13,503 bases of DNA from Halanaerobiales bacterium (GTDB lineage Bacteria > Bacillota_F > Halanaerobiia > DY22613), in NCBI GenBank assembly GCA_023128035.1, contig JAGMES010000114.1:1-13503 (forward strand), given 5' to 3'. The translations under genes were made by a program, and so were the position numbers. Of the stretch, positions 6,861 to 13,503 are shown piece after piece (within the stretch, counting starts at the first letter, position 1; every line of letters starts with the position of its first letter). The notes beneath the pieces are model-generated. The model saw only the letters and a program-made list of their open reading frames with translations, had not been told where the DNA came from and made no database searches.

Positions 6861-7030
6861 ACTACCCTCCACCTACTCTTCGTTAAATGTGGGGGGCTTC
6901 TTGCTTCAACGATCATAGCCTACAAATAGTGTAGGTCTACGATCTCCACAAGCGTAACTTCGGGGTGAACCAACCCTAGATGGTCGTAGAATTGCAATTG
7001 GTGAGTATTAGTCACCTCGATCAATGCAAT
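6857..7030 (-). pseudogene. tnpB: decayed 3' end of an IS200/IS605-family tnpB
   Basis: Reading the minus strand from 7030, a frame gives ...LGLVHPEVTLVEIVDLHYL, a stop (TAG), then AMIVEARSPPHLTKSRWRVVH. This matches the usual TnpB tail pattern (PEVTPVEI...VVEAGSPPL) known from Firmicutes IS605 OrfB proteins. It has an in-frame stop in the middle and stops just upstream (7031-7036), and no RuvC domain remains. It ends in GTTCAC at 6862-6857, the presumed right end. In intact elements this region also encodes the scaffold of the omega RNA that guides TnpB. The helicase gene lies beyond the right end. Confidence 0.6.
6865..6896. repeat. terminal hairpin of the tnpB relic
   Basis: CCCTCCAC (6865-6872) pairs with GTGGGGGG (6889-6896) with one mismatch around a 16-nt loop. 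It is followed on the minus strand by TAGTTCAC. Stems and part of the loop are shared with the palindrome at 4291-4342 in the opposite orientation. Confidence 0.65.
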
Positions 7031-7048
7031 TCACTATAGCATTGATAC
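6919..7048 (-). other. strongly structured segment inside the tnpB relic (possible orphan omega RNA scaffold)
   Basis: Several perfect inverted repeats are packed here: CCTACA/TGTAGG (6919-6924 and 6930-6935, 5-nt loop), TCTACGA/TCGTAGA (6936-6942 and 6984-6990), GAATTGCA/TGCAATTC (6989-6996 and 7025-7032) enclosing GGTGA/TCACC. Such density fits a folded RNA, and position and strand match the omega RNA of IS200/IS605 tnpB genes. Whether it is still transcribed is unknown. The rest of the gap to 7282 holds no clear gene. Confidence 0.4.
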
Positions 7049-7282
7049 CTAGAATATTTTACACAAACAAGGATTCGTGTCTGCAATCTTATATATCCTC
7101 TTGTCAATGATCTGAATATATTTTACCAAAAGACAAAACAAAAGTCAAGACCTTGCCAATTCATCCTCCACCTACAGAGAAAAAAAGACTTCTTAACAAG
7201 TTACGTTAAAAAAATAACTACTTTTGAAAACTACGAACTAATTGTAAATTGTCATCTGATCCCTAGTCTAAGTTATATAAAA

Positions 7283-7311
7283 TTGACTCCTTCCTCTTAA
7301 CTTAGTATAAT
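7283..7311 (+). promoter_or_regulatory. sigma-A promoter of the methyltransferase gene
   Basis: TTGACT (7283-7288), a 17-nt spacer and TATAAT (7306-7311). Transcription should start near 7318, leaving a leader of only about 17 nt that begins just before the AAGGAGGG ribosome binding site (7322-7329). Confidence 0.85.
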
Positions 7312-7334
7312 GGAAATAAGTAAGGAGGGTGCCC

Positions 7335-8984
7335 ATGAAAGAGAATGAATACAATATATACTCTCAGTCTAATATAGAAGAAGAATATAAATTGCGAACA
7401 AATCCAAAACATCGCAAAAAATATGGACAAATTTTCACACCTTTAAAAATTGCGAATTTTATGACCAAATGGATTATCACTAAAATAAGCCAGGGTAAAT
7501 TATTAGATCCAGCTTTAGGCTTAGGAATCTTTTTCCGTCAATTACTCCAATTAGATTCTCCGTTCACGCATGATCTAAACTATCAATTGAAAGGGTATGA
7601 GCTTGATCCTAGATTGGTTAAAATTATTGAAGAAGTATTCGCTTCACTTCCCTTAACCCTTTCTTGCTACAGTCAAGATTTTCTTCTGGCAGATATTACA
7701 GAACAATTTGATGGAATTATCTGTAATCCACCATATATTCATTTTCAAGACTATAAACAAAGTCTTCCACTTATCAAGAAATTTAATGAGCAGTATGATT
7801 TAAAACTGAATGGATTTTCTAATATCTATTCACTTTTTTTAATCAAATCTTTAAACTTACTTAAACCAGGCGGAAGAGCCGCTTTTATCATCCCCTCTGA
7901 ATTTCTAAATGCTGATTATGGAGTAAGTATTAAAAATTTTTTTTTAAAAAGTAAACTCTTAAGCCATATGATTATCTTCGATCCTTCTTTTCAAGTTTTT
8001 GAAGGATTTTTAACAACTTCCGTTATCCTTTTATTCGAACATAAAAAAAATGATTATCTCCATTTTTATAATGTAAAAGATATGAAAGAATTAGAAGAAG
8101 TAGAGAAACATCTACTTTATAATAACAGCAAAATTGATTTAAATCCAAAAATATATACTTACGATCAATTAAATCCAACAATTAAATGGAAACATTATTA
8201 TAAAGATTTAAAGATCAATCTTCATTTAGAAAGCAAACAAAACCTAATTCCTTTCCACAAATTCGCGAAAGTGCGTCGTGGAATTGCCACAGGTGCAAAC
8301 GATTTTTTTACTTTTTCAAAAGAAAAAGCAATTGAATATAAAATTTCTCCAAAATACCTTACACCATGTTTAACCAGAGCATCACAAATTCAACACCATA
8401 TTTTCGATCAGAAAGAATTCCAGTCATTAATTGATGATAATAAAAAAGTATTTCTCTTAAACCTTCACCATTTCAACCTTGATGAAATTGATAATAATCT
8501 ACGTAATTATATCCATTATGGAGAAAAACAAAGATACCATACTAGATATCTAACTAAAAACCGCTATCCTTGGTATTCAATCGAACCACTAAGCTCTGCC
8601 GATCTTCTAGTCAAAACCTTCAGTAGAGATCATGTGGTCTTTATCCAAAACAATACACCAGCTCTTAATTTAACTTGTTTTCATGGAGTTTATCTAAACT
8701 CTCTAGGAAACCAATATAAAAATATTATTTTCTTATATCTGATTACTGATCTAGCAAAAGAAATTTTTGAAGGTCAAAAAAGAGATTATTGTAGTGGTTT
8801 AGGAAAATTCGAGCCAAATGATATCAAACAAGCAAAAGTTTTAGATTTTACACTCATTGCACCAAAAGATCTAGCTATCTTAAACCACCTTTATCAACTA
8901 TATGTGCAATATGAGAAGACAAGCACACTAAAAGCAGCAGAAATCATTCAACAAATCGAAAAAATCTTCATTAAATATTGGTAA
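7335..8984 (+). CDS. N6-adenine DNA methyltransferase, type II class (PstI/BsuBI or Eco57I-like)
   Basis: Transfers a methyl group from S-adenosylmethionine to adenine N6 in a specific DNA sequence. The ATG at 7335 is preferred over a GTG at 7329 because AGGAGG ends 6 nt before it. The protein has 549 aa. The N-terminal half is the catalytic domain: GQIFTP (31-36, motif X), DPALGLGIF (58-66, motif I, SAM binding), ELDP (89-92), the catalytic NPPY (131-134) and AFIIPSEFL. The second half holds VRRGIATGANDFF (313-325), typical of the C-terminal target-recognition domain in this group. No endonuclease domain precedes motif X and no restriction gene is adjacent, so it is an orphan methylase or remnant of a restriction system. 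A T9 run (7937-7945) and an A8 run (8043-8050) lie in the coding sequence. It has its own promoter and a shared terminator. Confidence 0.92.
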   Translation: MKENEYNIYSQSNIEEEYKLRTNPKHRKKYGQIFTPLKIANFMTKWIITKISQGKLLDPALGLGIFFRQLLQLDSPFTHDLNYQLKGYELDPRLVKIIEEVFASLPLTLSCYSQDFLLADITEQFDGIICNPPYIHFQDYKQSLPLIKKFNEQYDLKLNGFSNIYSLFLIKSLNLLKPGGRAAFIIPSEFLNADYGVSIKNFFLKSKLLSHMIIFDPSFQVFEGFLTTSVILLFEHKKNDYLHFYNVKDMKELEEVEKHLLYNNSKIDLNPKIYTYDQLNPTIKWKHYYKDLKINLHLESKQNLIPFHKFAKVRRGIATGANDFFTFSKEKAIEYKISPKYLTPCLTRASQIQHHIFDQKEFQSLIDDNKKVFLLNLHHFNLDEIDNNLRNYIHYGEKQRYHTRYLTKNRYPWYSIEPLSSADLLVKTFSRDHVVFIQNNTPALNLTCFHGVYLNSLGNQYKNIIFLYLITDLAKEIFEGQKRDYCSGLGKFEPNDIKQAKVLDFTLIAPKDLAILNHLYQLYVQYEKTSTLKAAEIIQQIEKIFIKYW

Positions 8985-8985
8985 A

Positions 8986-9015
8986 AAAAGCTGCGATCAC
9001 TTGATCACAGCTTTT
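8986..9015. terminator. bidirectional terminator between convergent genes
   Basis: AAAAGCTGCGATCA (8986-8999) and TGATCACAGCTTTT (9002-9015) form a 14-bp stem with one C-A mismatch and a 2-nt loop. The T-run is seven long toward the minus strand and four toward the plus strand. It serves the methyltransferase and the 76-aa gene. Confidence 0.85.
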
Positions 9016-9022
9016 GTACAAT

Positions 9023-9253
9023 TCATCTCACAATTAATGGAGTTTTCAATAATTCTTTATTCAAATACATCAACTGACCATCTTTATAAATTGCAATAAT
9101 CTCTTGTTTGTCAGCGGCGGTTAAAACCTCATAACCGTCATTTCTTTTCTTCAAAGCATACCAACAGCAAGAACAATGCATTGCCTTAGAAAAATATTTC
9201 AAAACCAAATTTCCTCGTGTTATGACTTCTTGGTACATGAGAGGACAATCCAT
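9023..9253 (-). CDS. 76-aa cysteine-rich protein of unknown function
   Basis: I do not recognise this family. It is a short, presumably cytoplasmic protein with Cys3 (MDCP) and a cluster His26-Cys27-Ser-Cys29-Cys30-Trp (HCSCCW). Such a set could hold zinc or another metal, or act in redox sensing; this is inference from residue pattern only. The C-terminal half (about 42-70, DGYEVLTAADKQEIIAIY then KDGQLMYLNKELL) looks like short strands and helices. AGGAGG lies 8 nt before the ATG at 9253, which supports a real gene. A bidirectional terminator follows, and a 10-bp perfect palindrome covers the likely promoter, so its expression may be controlled, perhaps by itself. Confidence 0.75.
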   Translation of the reverse strand: MDCPLMYQEVITRGNLVLKYFSKAMHCSCCWYALKKRNDGYEVLTAADKQEIIAIYKDGQLMYLNKELLKTPLIVR

Positions 9254-9271
9254 ATTTCCACCTCCTACACG

Positions 9272-9307
9272 AATATAGTCCTATTTTACCCGCAATCAAT
9301 AGGACTA
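9272..9307 (-). promoter_or_regulatory. likely promoter of the 76-aa gene with overlapping palindrome (candidate operator)
   Basis: Minus strand: TTGATT (9299-9294), a 16-nt spacer and TATATT (9277-9272). A perfect inverted repeat, TAGTCCTATT (9276-9285) and AATAGGACTA (9298-9307), spans from the -10 to beyond the -35. AATAGG (9298-9303) also has an inverted partner, CCTATT (9312-9317). This looks like a repressor site; the regulator is unknown. Confidence 0.5.
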
Positions 9308-9340
9308 TTGACCTATTTTTAATATTCTACACGCTTTTCA

Positions 9341-9398
9341 TTTTTCCTTCTTTTTTGAATTAATTTACTTTCCTATTTTTTTTAAAAAGAAGGAAAAA
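9341..9398. repeat. 15-bp pyrimidine/purine inverted repeat upstream of the lipoprotein gene
   Basis: TTTTTCCTTCTTTTT (9341-9355) is perfectly complementary to 9384-9398 across a 28-nt AT-rich gap. No T-run follows on the plus strand, and the gap is long for a terminator. It lies just upstream of the lipoprotein promoter region. Low complexity makes chance possible. Confidence 0.35.
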
Positions 9399-9423
9399 GC
9401 ATTTCAATATCCAATATATATAG

Positions 9424-9456
9424 TATAATGTTAAATAAATTCAAATTGCAAGGAGG
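9424..9456 (+). promoter_or_regulatory. -10 box and ribosome binding site of the lipoprotein gene
   Basis: A full-consensus TATAAT (9424-9429) has no good -35 at the right distance (ATTTCA at 9401-9406 matches three of six), so an activator may help. AGGAGG (9451-9456) lies 8 nt before the ATG. Confidence 0.5.
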
Positions 9457-9464
9457 TCTATTAA

Positions 9465-11477
9465 ATGAAAAAAACAAGAATGTTGATCAGCGTATTCGTT
9501 ATTTTACTGGTCATAAGTGGATGTAGTTCTATACCGCAATTTTTACCTAGCGGTGATCTGACAGGTACAGTTACTAACAAAGTTGATTCAATGCCTATTA
9601 TTGGTGCACTTGTTGAAATTAAAGACTCATCATACACCGCACAAACAAATTCTAACGGAAATTTTACTTTTAAAGATCTAACACCTGGAAGTTATACAGT
9701 AATTGTTACTAAAGAAGGTTATGAAAACACTACAGAGATAGTTTCTGTCCGAGCTGATGATATCACATCAGTTTCAATAAAACTACAACCAATTGCATCT
9801 CAAGTATCAAAGGGTAATCTAAGTGGTGAAGTTTTTTATAAAAATACCCAAAACCCTATTGAAGATGTAACTATTACTATTGATGGTACTAATTTCGTAA
9901 CCACAACCGACTTAATGGGTGAATTTAGCTTCAATGACTTAGAGTATGGTACATATACTCTTATTGCTTCCAAACCTGATTATGTACTAGCTCAAATAGA
10001 TGTTACTATCGATTCTGAAACTCAAACTGTAATTGTTGAATTAGTAAATGAACTAAATGCAGCAGAGTTACTGGTCAGTGATTTTAAAACCAGTATGTAT
10101 CGAATGGGAACCATTTATACTGAAGAAAGCAGTATTGTTCAAGGTCACTTTGAAGACGAAATGATTCCATTCTTCGAAGAAATAGGACCTTATATGATAG
10201 ATGTAGAAAATGGATTATATCATCTAGACGTTACATGGGAAGACCCTGGCGAGTATAATTCCTACTATAACGAATGGGACTATTTAGATTATGAACTGAT
10301 TGAAAAAGGAGATCCAAATGCTGATAACTGGACATGGATTGTTCATGACGACGAAAACGGTATAACGGTTACCATTTCTACACCTAACAACGACCAGATG
10401 GCCACTCTAAACGAAGATGAAACTGAAATGACAGTAGATCTAACAAATGCTACTTTTGAATATAGTATAGTATCAGAAGAACACCCTGATACAATCTATG
10501 CTGCAACACTCAACATAGGTAATGAAAATGTTAAAACATTTACAGTTTATTTTGAAGATGAAGTTTATGATGAAGAATCTGGCGAATATATTGAAACCAC
10601 ATATACCTATCATTATATAATACCAACTGGGCCAACAGCTGAGATCAATTGCGAAATTGATTTAAACTCTGAAGATGAAATTGACGAAATCATGATTGAA
10701 GCTACTTTTGATGTACCATCTCTCTCTGATAATTTAGAATTAGTTCTTGATGGTACCTTAACCACACCTGTATTTACCTTTGAAGGAACATTAAACTTTG
10801 AAATGGAAATTCCAAACGATGAATTCTTTGTTGATGAACCAAACCCATTTACAATTTTCTGTAATGGTCTTTTATCCACTGAGGAATATACCGTCAATGG
10901 CAATATTTTAGCTGCATTTGAATTCATTGAGATTATAGAAGAATATTATGGCGAAACATATGTCAACATTGAAATTGTCCCTTCTTATATTGAAATTAAT
11001 GGAGCCTATGAATCAGATACTACTTATTTTAAAGGAATGTTATCTTACAAATGTACAGATCTAAATTCCTGGATTGATAGTAATTTCCCAGACGGTGTCT
11101 TCACCGTTTCAGGTTCACTAAATCATATTAATGTCGATCAGTATGATTTAAATGTAACCATCATCCCTACTGAATATAATGTTCTCATCGAATTTGATTT
11201 TTCAAAGGACTATTTTAGTTTAAAAGGCAAAGTAAGCTATGATGACATGGATGGAATAACTTATATTAACTTCGAAGATCATAGAGGGACTACATTTGAT
11301 GTAGCAATTACAAATTCTGAAGAAGAATTTATAGGTACTATTACCGATTCTGAAAACAACGTCTGTGCACAGGTTAAACTTGTAGACAACATGGATGCTT
11401 TAATGATTATCTATTCAGATAGTGGTAACTACGAATATATTCCTTTAAATCCATTAGAATATCTACCAGGTTTATAA
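9465..11477 (+). CDS. large acidic lipoprotein with two carboxypeptidase-regulatory-like domains
   Basis: Exported lipoprotein of 670 aa. The N-terminus is basic, followed by a hydrophobic stretch and the lipobox ISGC, with Cys20 as lipid attachment site. Two beta-sandwich domains of the CarboxypepD_reg/PEGA-like type follow at about 30-108 and 117-195. Each has the hallmark of G-x-(L/V)-x-G..V near its start and a G-x-F-x-F-x-D-L-x-x-G-x-Y-T core (NGNFTFKDLTPGSYT; MGEFSFNDLEYGTYT). The remaining 475 residues are beta-rich and very acidic, unlike any family I can name, with recurring Gly-aromatic strand patterns (FEGTLNFEMEIP; FKGMLSYKC; LKGKVSYDD). It likely sits on the outer face of a membrane in binding or scaffolding. 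A hairpin and then the candidate beta-barrel gene follow 60 nt downstream, suggesting an envelope operon. Confidence 0.85.
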   Translation: MKKTRMLISVFVILLVISGCSSIPQFLPSGDLTGTVTNKVDSMPIIGALVEIKDSSYTAQTNSNGNFTFKDLTPGSYTVIVTKEGYENTTEIVSVRADDITSVSIKLQPIASQVSKGNLSGEVFYKNTQNPIEDVTITIDGTNFVTTTDLMGEFSFNDLEYGTYTLIASKPDYVLAQIDVTIDSETQTVIVELVNELNAAELLVSDFKTSMYRMGTIYTEESSIVQGHFEDEMIPFFEEIGPYMIDVENGLYHLDVTWEDPGEYNSYYNEWDYLDYELIEKGDPNADNWTWIVHDDENGITVTISTPNNDQMATLNEDETEMTVDLTNATFEYSIVSEEHPDTIYAATLNIGNENVKTFTVYFEDEVYDEESGEYIETTYTYHYIIPTGPTAEINCEIDLNSEDEIDEIMIEATFDVPSLSDNLELVLDGTLTTPVFTFEGTLNFEMEIPNDEFFVDEPNPFTIFCNGLLSTEEYTVNGNILAAFEFIEIIEEYYGETYVNIEIVPSYIEINGAYESDTTYFKGMLSYKCTDLNSWIDSNFPDGVFTVSGSLNHINVDQYDLNVTIIPTEYNVLIEFDFSKDYFSLKGKVSYDDMDGITYINFEDHRGTTFDVAITNSEEEFIGTITDSENNVCAQVKLVDNMDALMIIYSDSGNYEYIPLNPLEYLPGL

Positions 11478-11492
11478 AAAATAATTTCTCTT

Positions 11493-11521
11493 AAAGAGGA
11501 TAACTATTGTTATCCTCTTTT
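11493..11521 (+). terminator. hairpin between the lipoprotein and beta-barrel genes (terminator or attenuator)
   Basis: AAAGAGGATAAC (11493-11504) pairs perfectly with GTTATCCTCTTT (11509-11520) around a 4-nt loop. The T-run is only four long and the ribosome binding site of the next gene follows at once, so partial read-through is plausible. No separate promoter for the downstream gene was found. Confidence 0.7.
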
Positions 11522-11540
11522 AACTTTAGGAGTGATGTTA

Positions 11541-12608
11541 TTGAATGTTATCTCAAAAATATTTATTATAATTATATTACTTTTCTTCTTCTCCTTTACA
11601 ACCATACATGCCAGTGAAATATGGTTTGAATATAATCTGAATAATTCTGGTCAGTTTTTAACTAAAGTTAGTACAAAATGCTATATTCCTATTGCATTTC
11701 CTTCTGAACCTGGCACTATATATACTGTTGCCTCAAAAAAAATATTATTCAATGATGAATTTTTGCACACAGGTTATCAAAAACAGAATATTCACCAATT
11801 CAATTACAACCAAAACGCTGCTGAAGTTCTATATTACATTTTAAAAGAAGAAACTCTCCCAAAACAATATAGCTCCATTAACGCCAATTATATTACTTAT
11901 ACCCGTGAAGATTTAATCATAGATATAAATTTTCCCTATAAGAAATGGAACATTAAAACTGGCTGTCGACTAATCAAAGGAAGTAATTTATTTAGCACTG
12001 ATATCCATGATGGCATTGCTAGAAACTCTAAAAACTCCCTATTTAGTTATGATTTTAATAGTTATCAGACTATATGGGAAAGTTATAAACAGGATATCGG
12101 ATACGGATTTGGATATTACTTTTCAATGAACTATCAATTTACTGATACTTTATCTTTCTCTCTTTCAGGAGATGATTTAGCAAGTAAGATAGTCTGGAGT
12201 GAAGGAATCGATGAATATCGTGGGATTATAGATTTAGATATCGTCAAATCAGATAACAACGGTATTACCTATGTGGAATCTCCATTCAGGGGAAGTTACT
12301 TTAATGAAAATAGCTCCTTTAATCTTAGGCTATCCCCACTCTGGCGTGGTGAAATTCAATATAAGTCAGAGCGTTATCAACTCAAAAACTGGATTCAATA
12401 CCACAATTCCTGGAAACTAGGAATCAAAGCCAGCATAGCATTAAATCAACTCCCTGACTTATCATTAGGTGTACTTTACCAAGCTAACTCTTTAACTTAT
12501 CTACTAGGATTTACAACACCTTATATTAAAGCAGAATTAGCAATGGACTCTTTTAAGAAAGGTAAAACAACAAATTTTATGTTAAATATTCAAACACATT
12601 TGTTTTAA
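11541..12608 (+). CDS. candidate outer-membrane beta-barrel protein
   Basis: An exported protein of 355 aa. The TTG at 11541 is preferred: AGGAG (11528-11532) is 8 nt away, while GTG 11532 overlaps it and ATG 11535 is only 2 nt from it. Residues 1-24 are a signal peptide with an AxA-like end (TIHA, then SE). The mature part has no long hydrophobic helix. It instead shows many amphipathic stretches with alternating hydrophobic or aromatic residues (YGFGYYFSMNYQF, TLSFSLSGD, GEIQYKSERYQLKNWIQYH, KLGIKASIAL, LSLGVLYQA, NFMLNIQTHLF). It ends in Phe, as outer-membrane proteins usually do, although the alternation before that Phe is not perfectly in register. I do not recognise a named family. If the barrel reading holds, the host has an outer membrane. 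It follows the lipoprotein gene and converges on the TPR gene. Confidence 0.7.
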   Translation: MNVISKIFIIIILLFFFSFTTIHASEIWFEYNLNNSGQFLTKVSTKCYIPIAFPSEPGTIYTVASKKILFNDEFLHTGYQKQNIHQFNYNQNAAEVLYYILKEETLPKQYSSINANYITYTREDLIIDINFPYKKWNIKTGCRLIKGSNLFSTDIHDGIARNSKNSLFSYDFNSYQTIWESYKQDIGYGFGYYFSMNYQFTDTLSFSLSGDDLASKIVWSEGIDEYRGIIDLDIVKSDNNGITYVESPFRGSYFNENSSFNLRLSPLWRGEIQYKSERYQLKNWIQYHNSWKLGIKASIALNQLPDLSLGVLYQANSLTYLLGFTTPYIKAELAMDSFKKGKTTNFMLNIQTHLF

Positions 12609-12619
12609 AGATTTTAAAT

Positions 12620-12648
12620 AAAAAACCACTTAAATTAAGTGGTTTTTT
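12620..12648. terminator. bidirectional terminator between convergent genes
   Basis: AAAAAACCACTT (12620-12631) pairs perfectly with AAGTGGTTTTTT (12637-12648) around a 5-nt loop, with T6 on both strands. The stop of the minus-strand TPR gene (12649-12647) overlaps its edge. Confidence 0.92.
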
Positions 12649-13402
12649 ATTTATCTTCAAGAATACTATTGACCCAAAGACTGTTTGGAAAAATCTCTAA
12701 AGCCTTATCTACATATTGTTTTGTAAAATTATTTAAATTTTTCTTTTTATATGCAAATCCAAGCCATCCAAATGCAAGGAAACGTTCATAATAGTCTTCA
12801 CTAAGTAAAGCTTTATTCAATCCCTCAATAGCCTTATCAATATCTCCACCTACACTTTTTGGAGTATATATATAAAACATTGATAATGCAATCTGAGCTT
12901 TATAATTCTTTGAATCTAACTCAATTGCTTTTTTTGATAATTCTTTGGTCTTTGAAGAATTCTTCATGCGATAGAATACACTCTTATATTTCATTAATTT
13001 TATATAAGTTACGCCCAAAAGCCGAACGCTATCACTATCATTTTCATTATACTCAAGAGCTTTTTTTATTAATTTTTGGCTTTCTGAATATCTTTTCTCT
13101 GCTATCTTCTTATCTTCTCTTGTCTCTGCCATCTCTCCTAATAGTAAATATATCTGCGCTTGCCAATAGTATTTTTCTAACCCTTCTTCGATTTCAACAA
13201 AGATAGCTTCACTCTCTTTTAAAATGTTTTCAATTTCTAAATAGTCATTCTCATTATTGTAATATAAATCTCTACTCTGAATATATAATTGTTTACCTTT
13301 TTCAATCATTTGATCAGTTGCCTTTACCTGATTAGGTAAAGTTACTAACATAATAAACATAAATAACATTATTAAAATACCAAAAAAACTTTTTCTCTTC
13401 AT
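12647..13402 (-). CDS. exported TPR-repeat protein
   Basis: A 251-aa protein with a signal peptide at 1-28 (basic MKRK, hydrophobic core, cleavage after QVKA), hence periplasmic or surface-located. The rest is alpha-helical with degenerate TPR units, clearest at about 101-135 (AEKRYSESQKLIKKALEYNE), 151-180 and 205-240 (AFAYKKK-like AYKKKNLNNF, VDKALEIFPN). An insertion YTPKSVGGDIDKAIEGL at 179-195 resembles the GG-D-x-x-K-A motif found in several bacterial TPR families that form substrate or partner grooves, such as TRAP-transporter-associated TPR proteins; homology is not certain. Such proteins hold other proteins together. GGGAGGAG precedes the ATG at 13402 by about 6 nt. It converges on the beta-barrel gene, so a joint envelope role is only suggested by location. 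Confidence 0.82.
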   Translation of the reverse strand: MKRKSFFGILIMLFMFIMLVTLPNQVKATDQMIEKGKQLYIQSRDLYYNNENDYLEIENILKESEAIFVEIEEGLEKYYWQAQIYLLLGEMAETREDKKIAEKRYSESQKLIKKALEYNENDSDSVRLLGVTYIKLMKYKSVFYRMKNSSKTKELSKKAIELDSKNYKAQIALSMFYIYTPKSVGGDIDKAIEGLNKALLSEDYYERFLAFGWLGFAYKKKNLNNFTKQYVDKALEIFPNSLWVNSILEDK

Positions 13403-13441
13403 ATAGAACTCCTCCCTTTAATTTGTTTACTAGTACGAAGC

Positions 13442-13469
13442 AAAAAAGAACCACTCTCATAATGAGTGG
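13442..13469 (-). terminator. terminator of a minus-strand gene beyond the right edge
   Basis: On the minus strand CCACTC (13469-13464) pairs with GAGTGG (13456-13451) around 7 nt, extended by GAAC/GTTC flanks, then TTC and a T6 run (13447-13442). Its position upstream of the TPR gene means it ends a gene outside the window and insulates the TPR gene, whose own promoter must lie in 13403-13441; none is clear. Confidence 0.75.
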
Positions 13470-13503
13470 CTCAAGTTCTTATTTATCTTTTGAGTTAAGA
13501 CCC

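Noticed and set aside
4836..8984. Helicase and methyltransferase as one restriction-modification system
   Set aside because: They are divergent, separated by 650 bp and a tnpB relic, and neither carries a recognisable endonuclease domain.
10613..10927. 104-aa minus-strand frame
   Set aside because: Antisense to the lipoprotein gene, low-complexity serine-rich product and no ribosome binding site.
12859..13206. 115-aa plus-strand frame
   Set aside because: Antisense to the TPR gene; leucine-rich product is what the reverse of a helical, Lys/Glu-rich gene gives.

Overview
The window reads as a low-GC, Firmicutes-type chromosome segment. It has AT-rich codons, strong AGGAGG ribosome binding sites, GTG and TTG starts, near-consensus sigma-A promoters and many bidirectional hairpin terminators. 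The right third encodes a lipoprotein, a candidate outer-membrane beta-barrel and an exported TPR protein. Together these hint at a diderm Firmicute such as Halanaerobiales; that placement is inference, with no marker gene to confirm it.

Left block (about 1-3950, minus strand): a membrane-anchored class C beta-lactamase-fold serine hydrolase and, upstream of it, an OmpR-type response regulator and sensor kinase that overlap by ATGA. Each unit has its own good promoter. The last codons and the stop of the hydrolase gene lie inside the right end of an IS200/IS605-type element whose tnpB 3' tail enters from the left window edge.

Middle block (about 3915-7330) is the mobile or accessory part. 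A 36-nt perfect palindrome related to the element end sits next to the two-component promoter and is followed by a stretch rich in hairpins. Then comes a two-gene minus-strand operon: an SF2 helicase and a translationally coupled 137-aa protein of unknown family. Related C-rich/G-rich palindromes in opposite orientation flank this operon (4291-4342 and 6865-6896). The right one is the end of a decayed tnpB gene (6857-7030, minus). The helicase operon therefore looks like an accessory cassette, possibly defence-related, set between two element ends.

Next is a plus-strand N6-adenine DNA methyltransferase (7335-8984) with a near-consensus promoter, a very short leader and no visible restriction endonuclease partner. 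A convergent 76-aa cysteine-rich protein follows, with a palindrome over its likely promoter.

Right block (9465-13402) is envelope-related: a 670-aa acidic lipoprotein with two carboxypeptidase-regulatory-like beta-sandwich domains, the candidate beta-barrel protein read from a TTG start, and a convergent exported TPR protein. A terminator at the right edge belongs to a minus-strand gene outside the window.

The best candidate for something undescribed is the helicase plus 137-aa pair between inverted IS605-type ends. No tRNA, rRNA or CRISPR array was seen.
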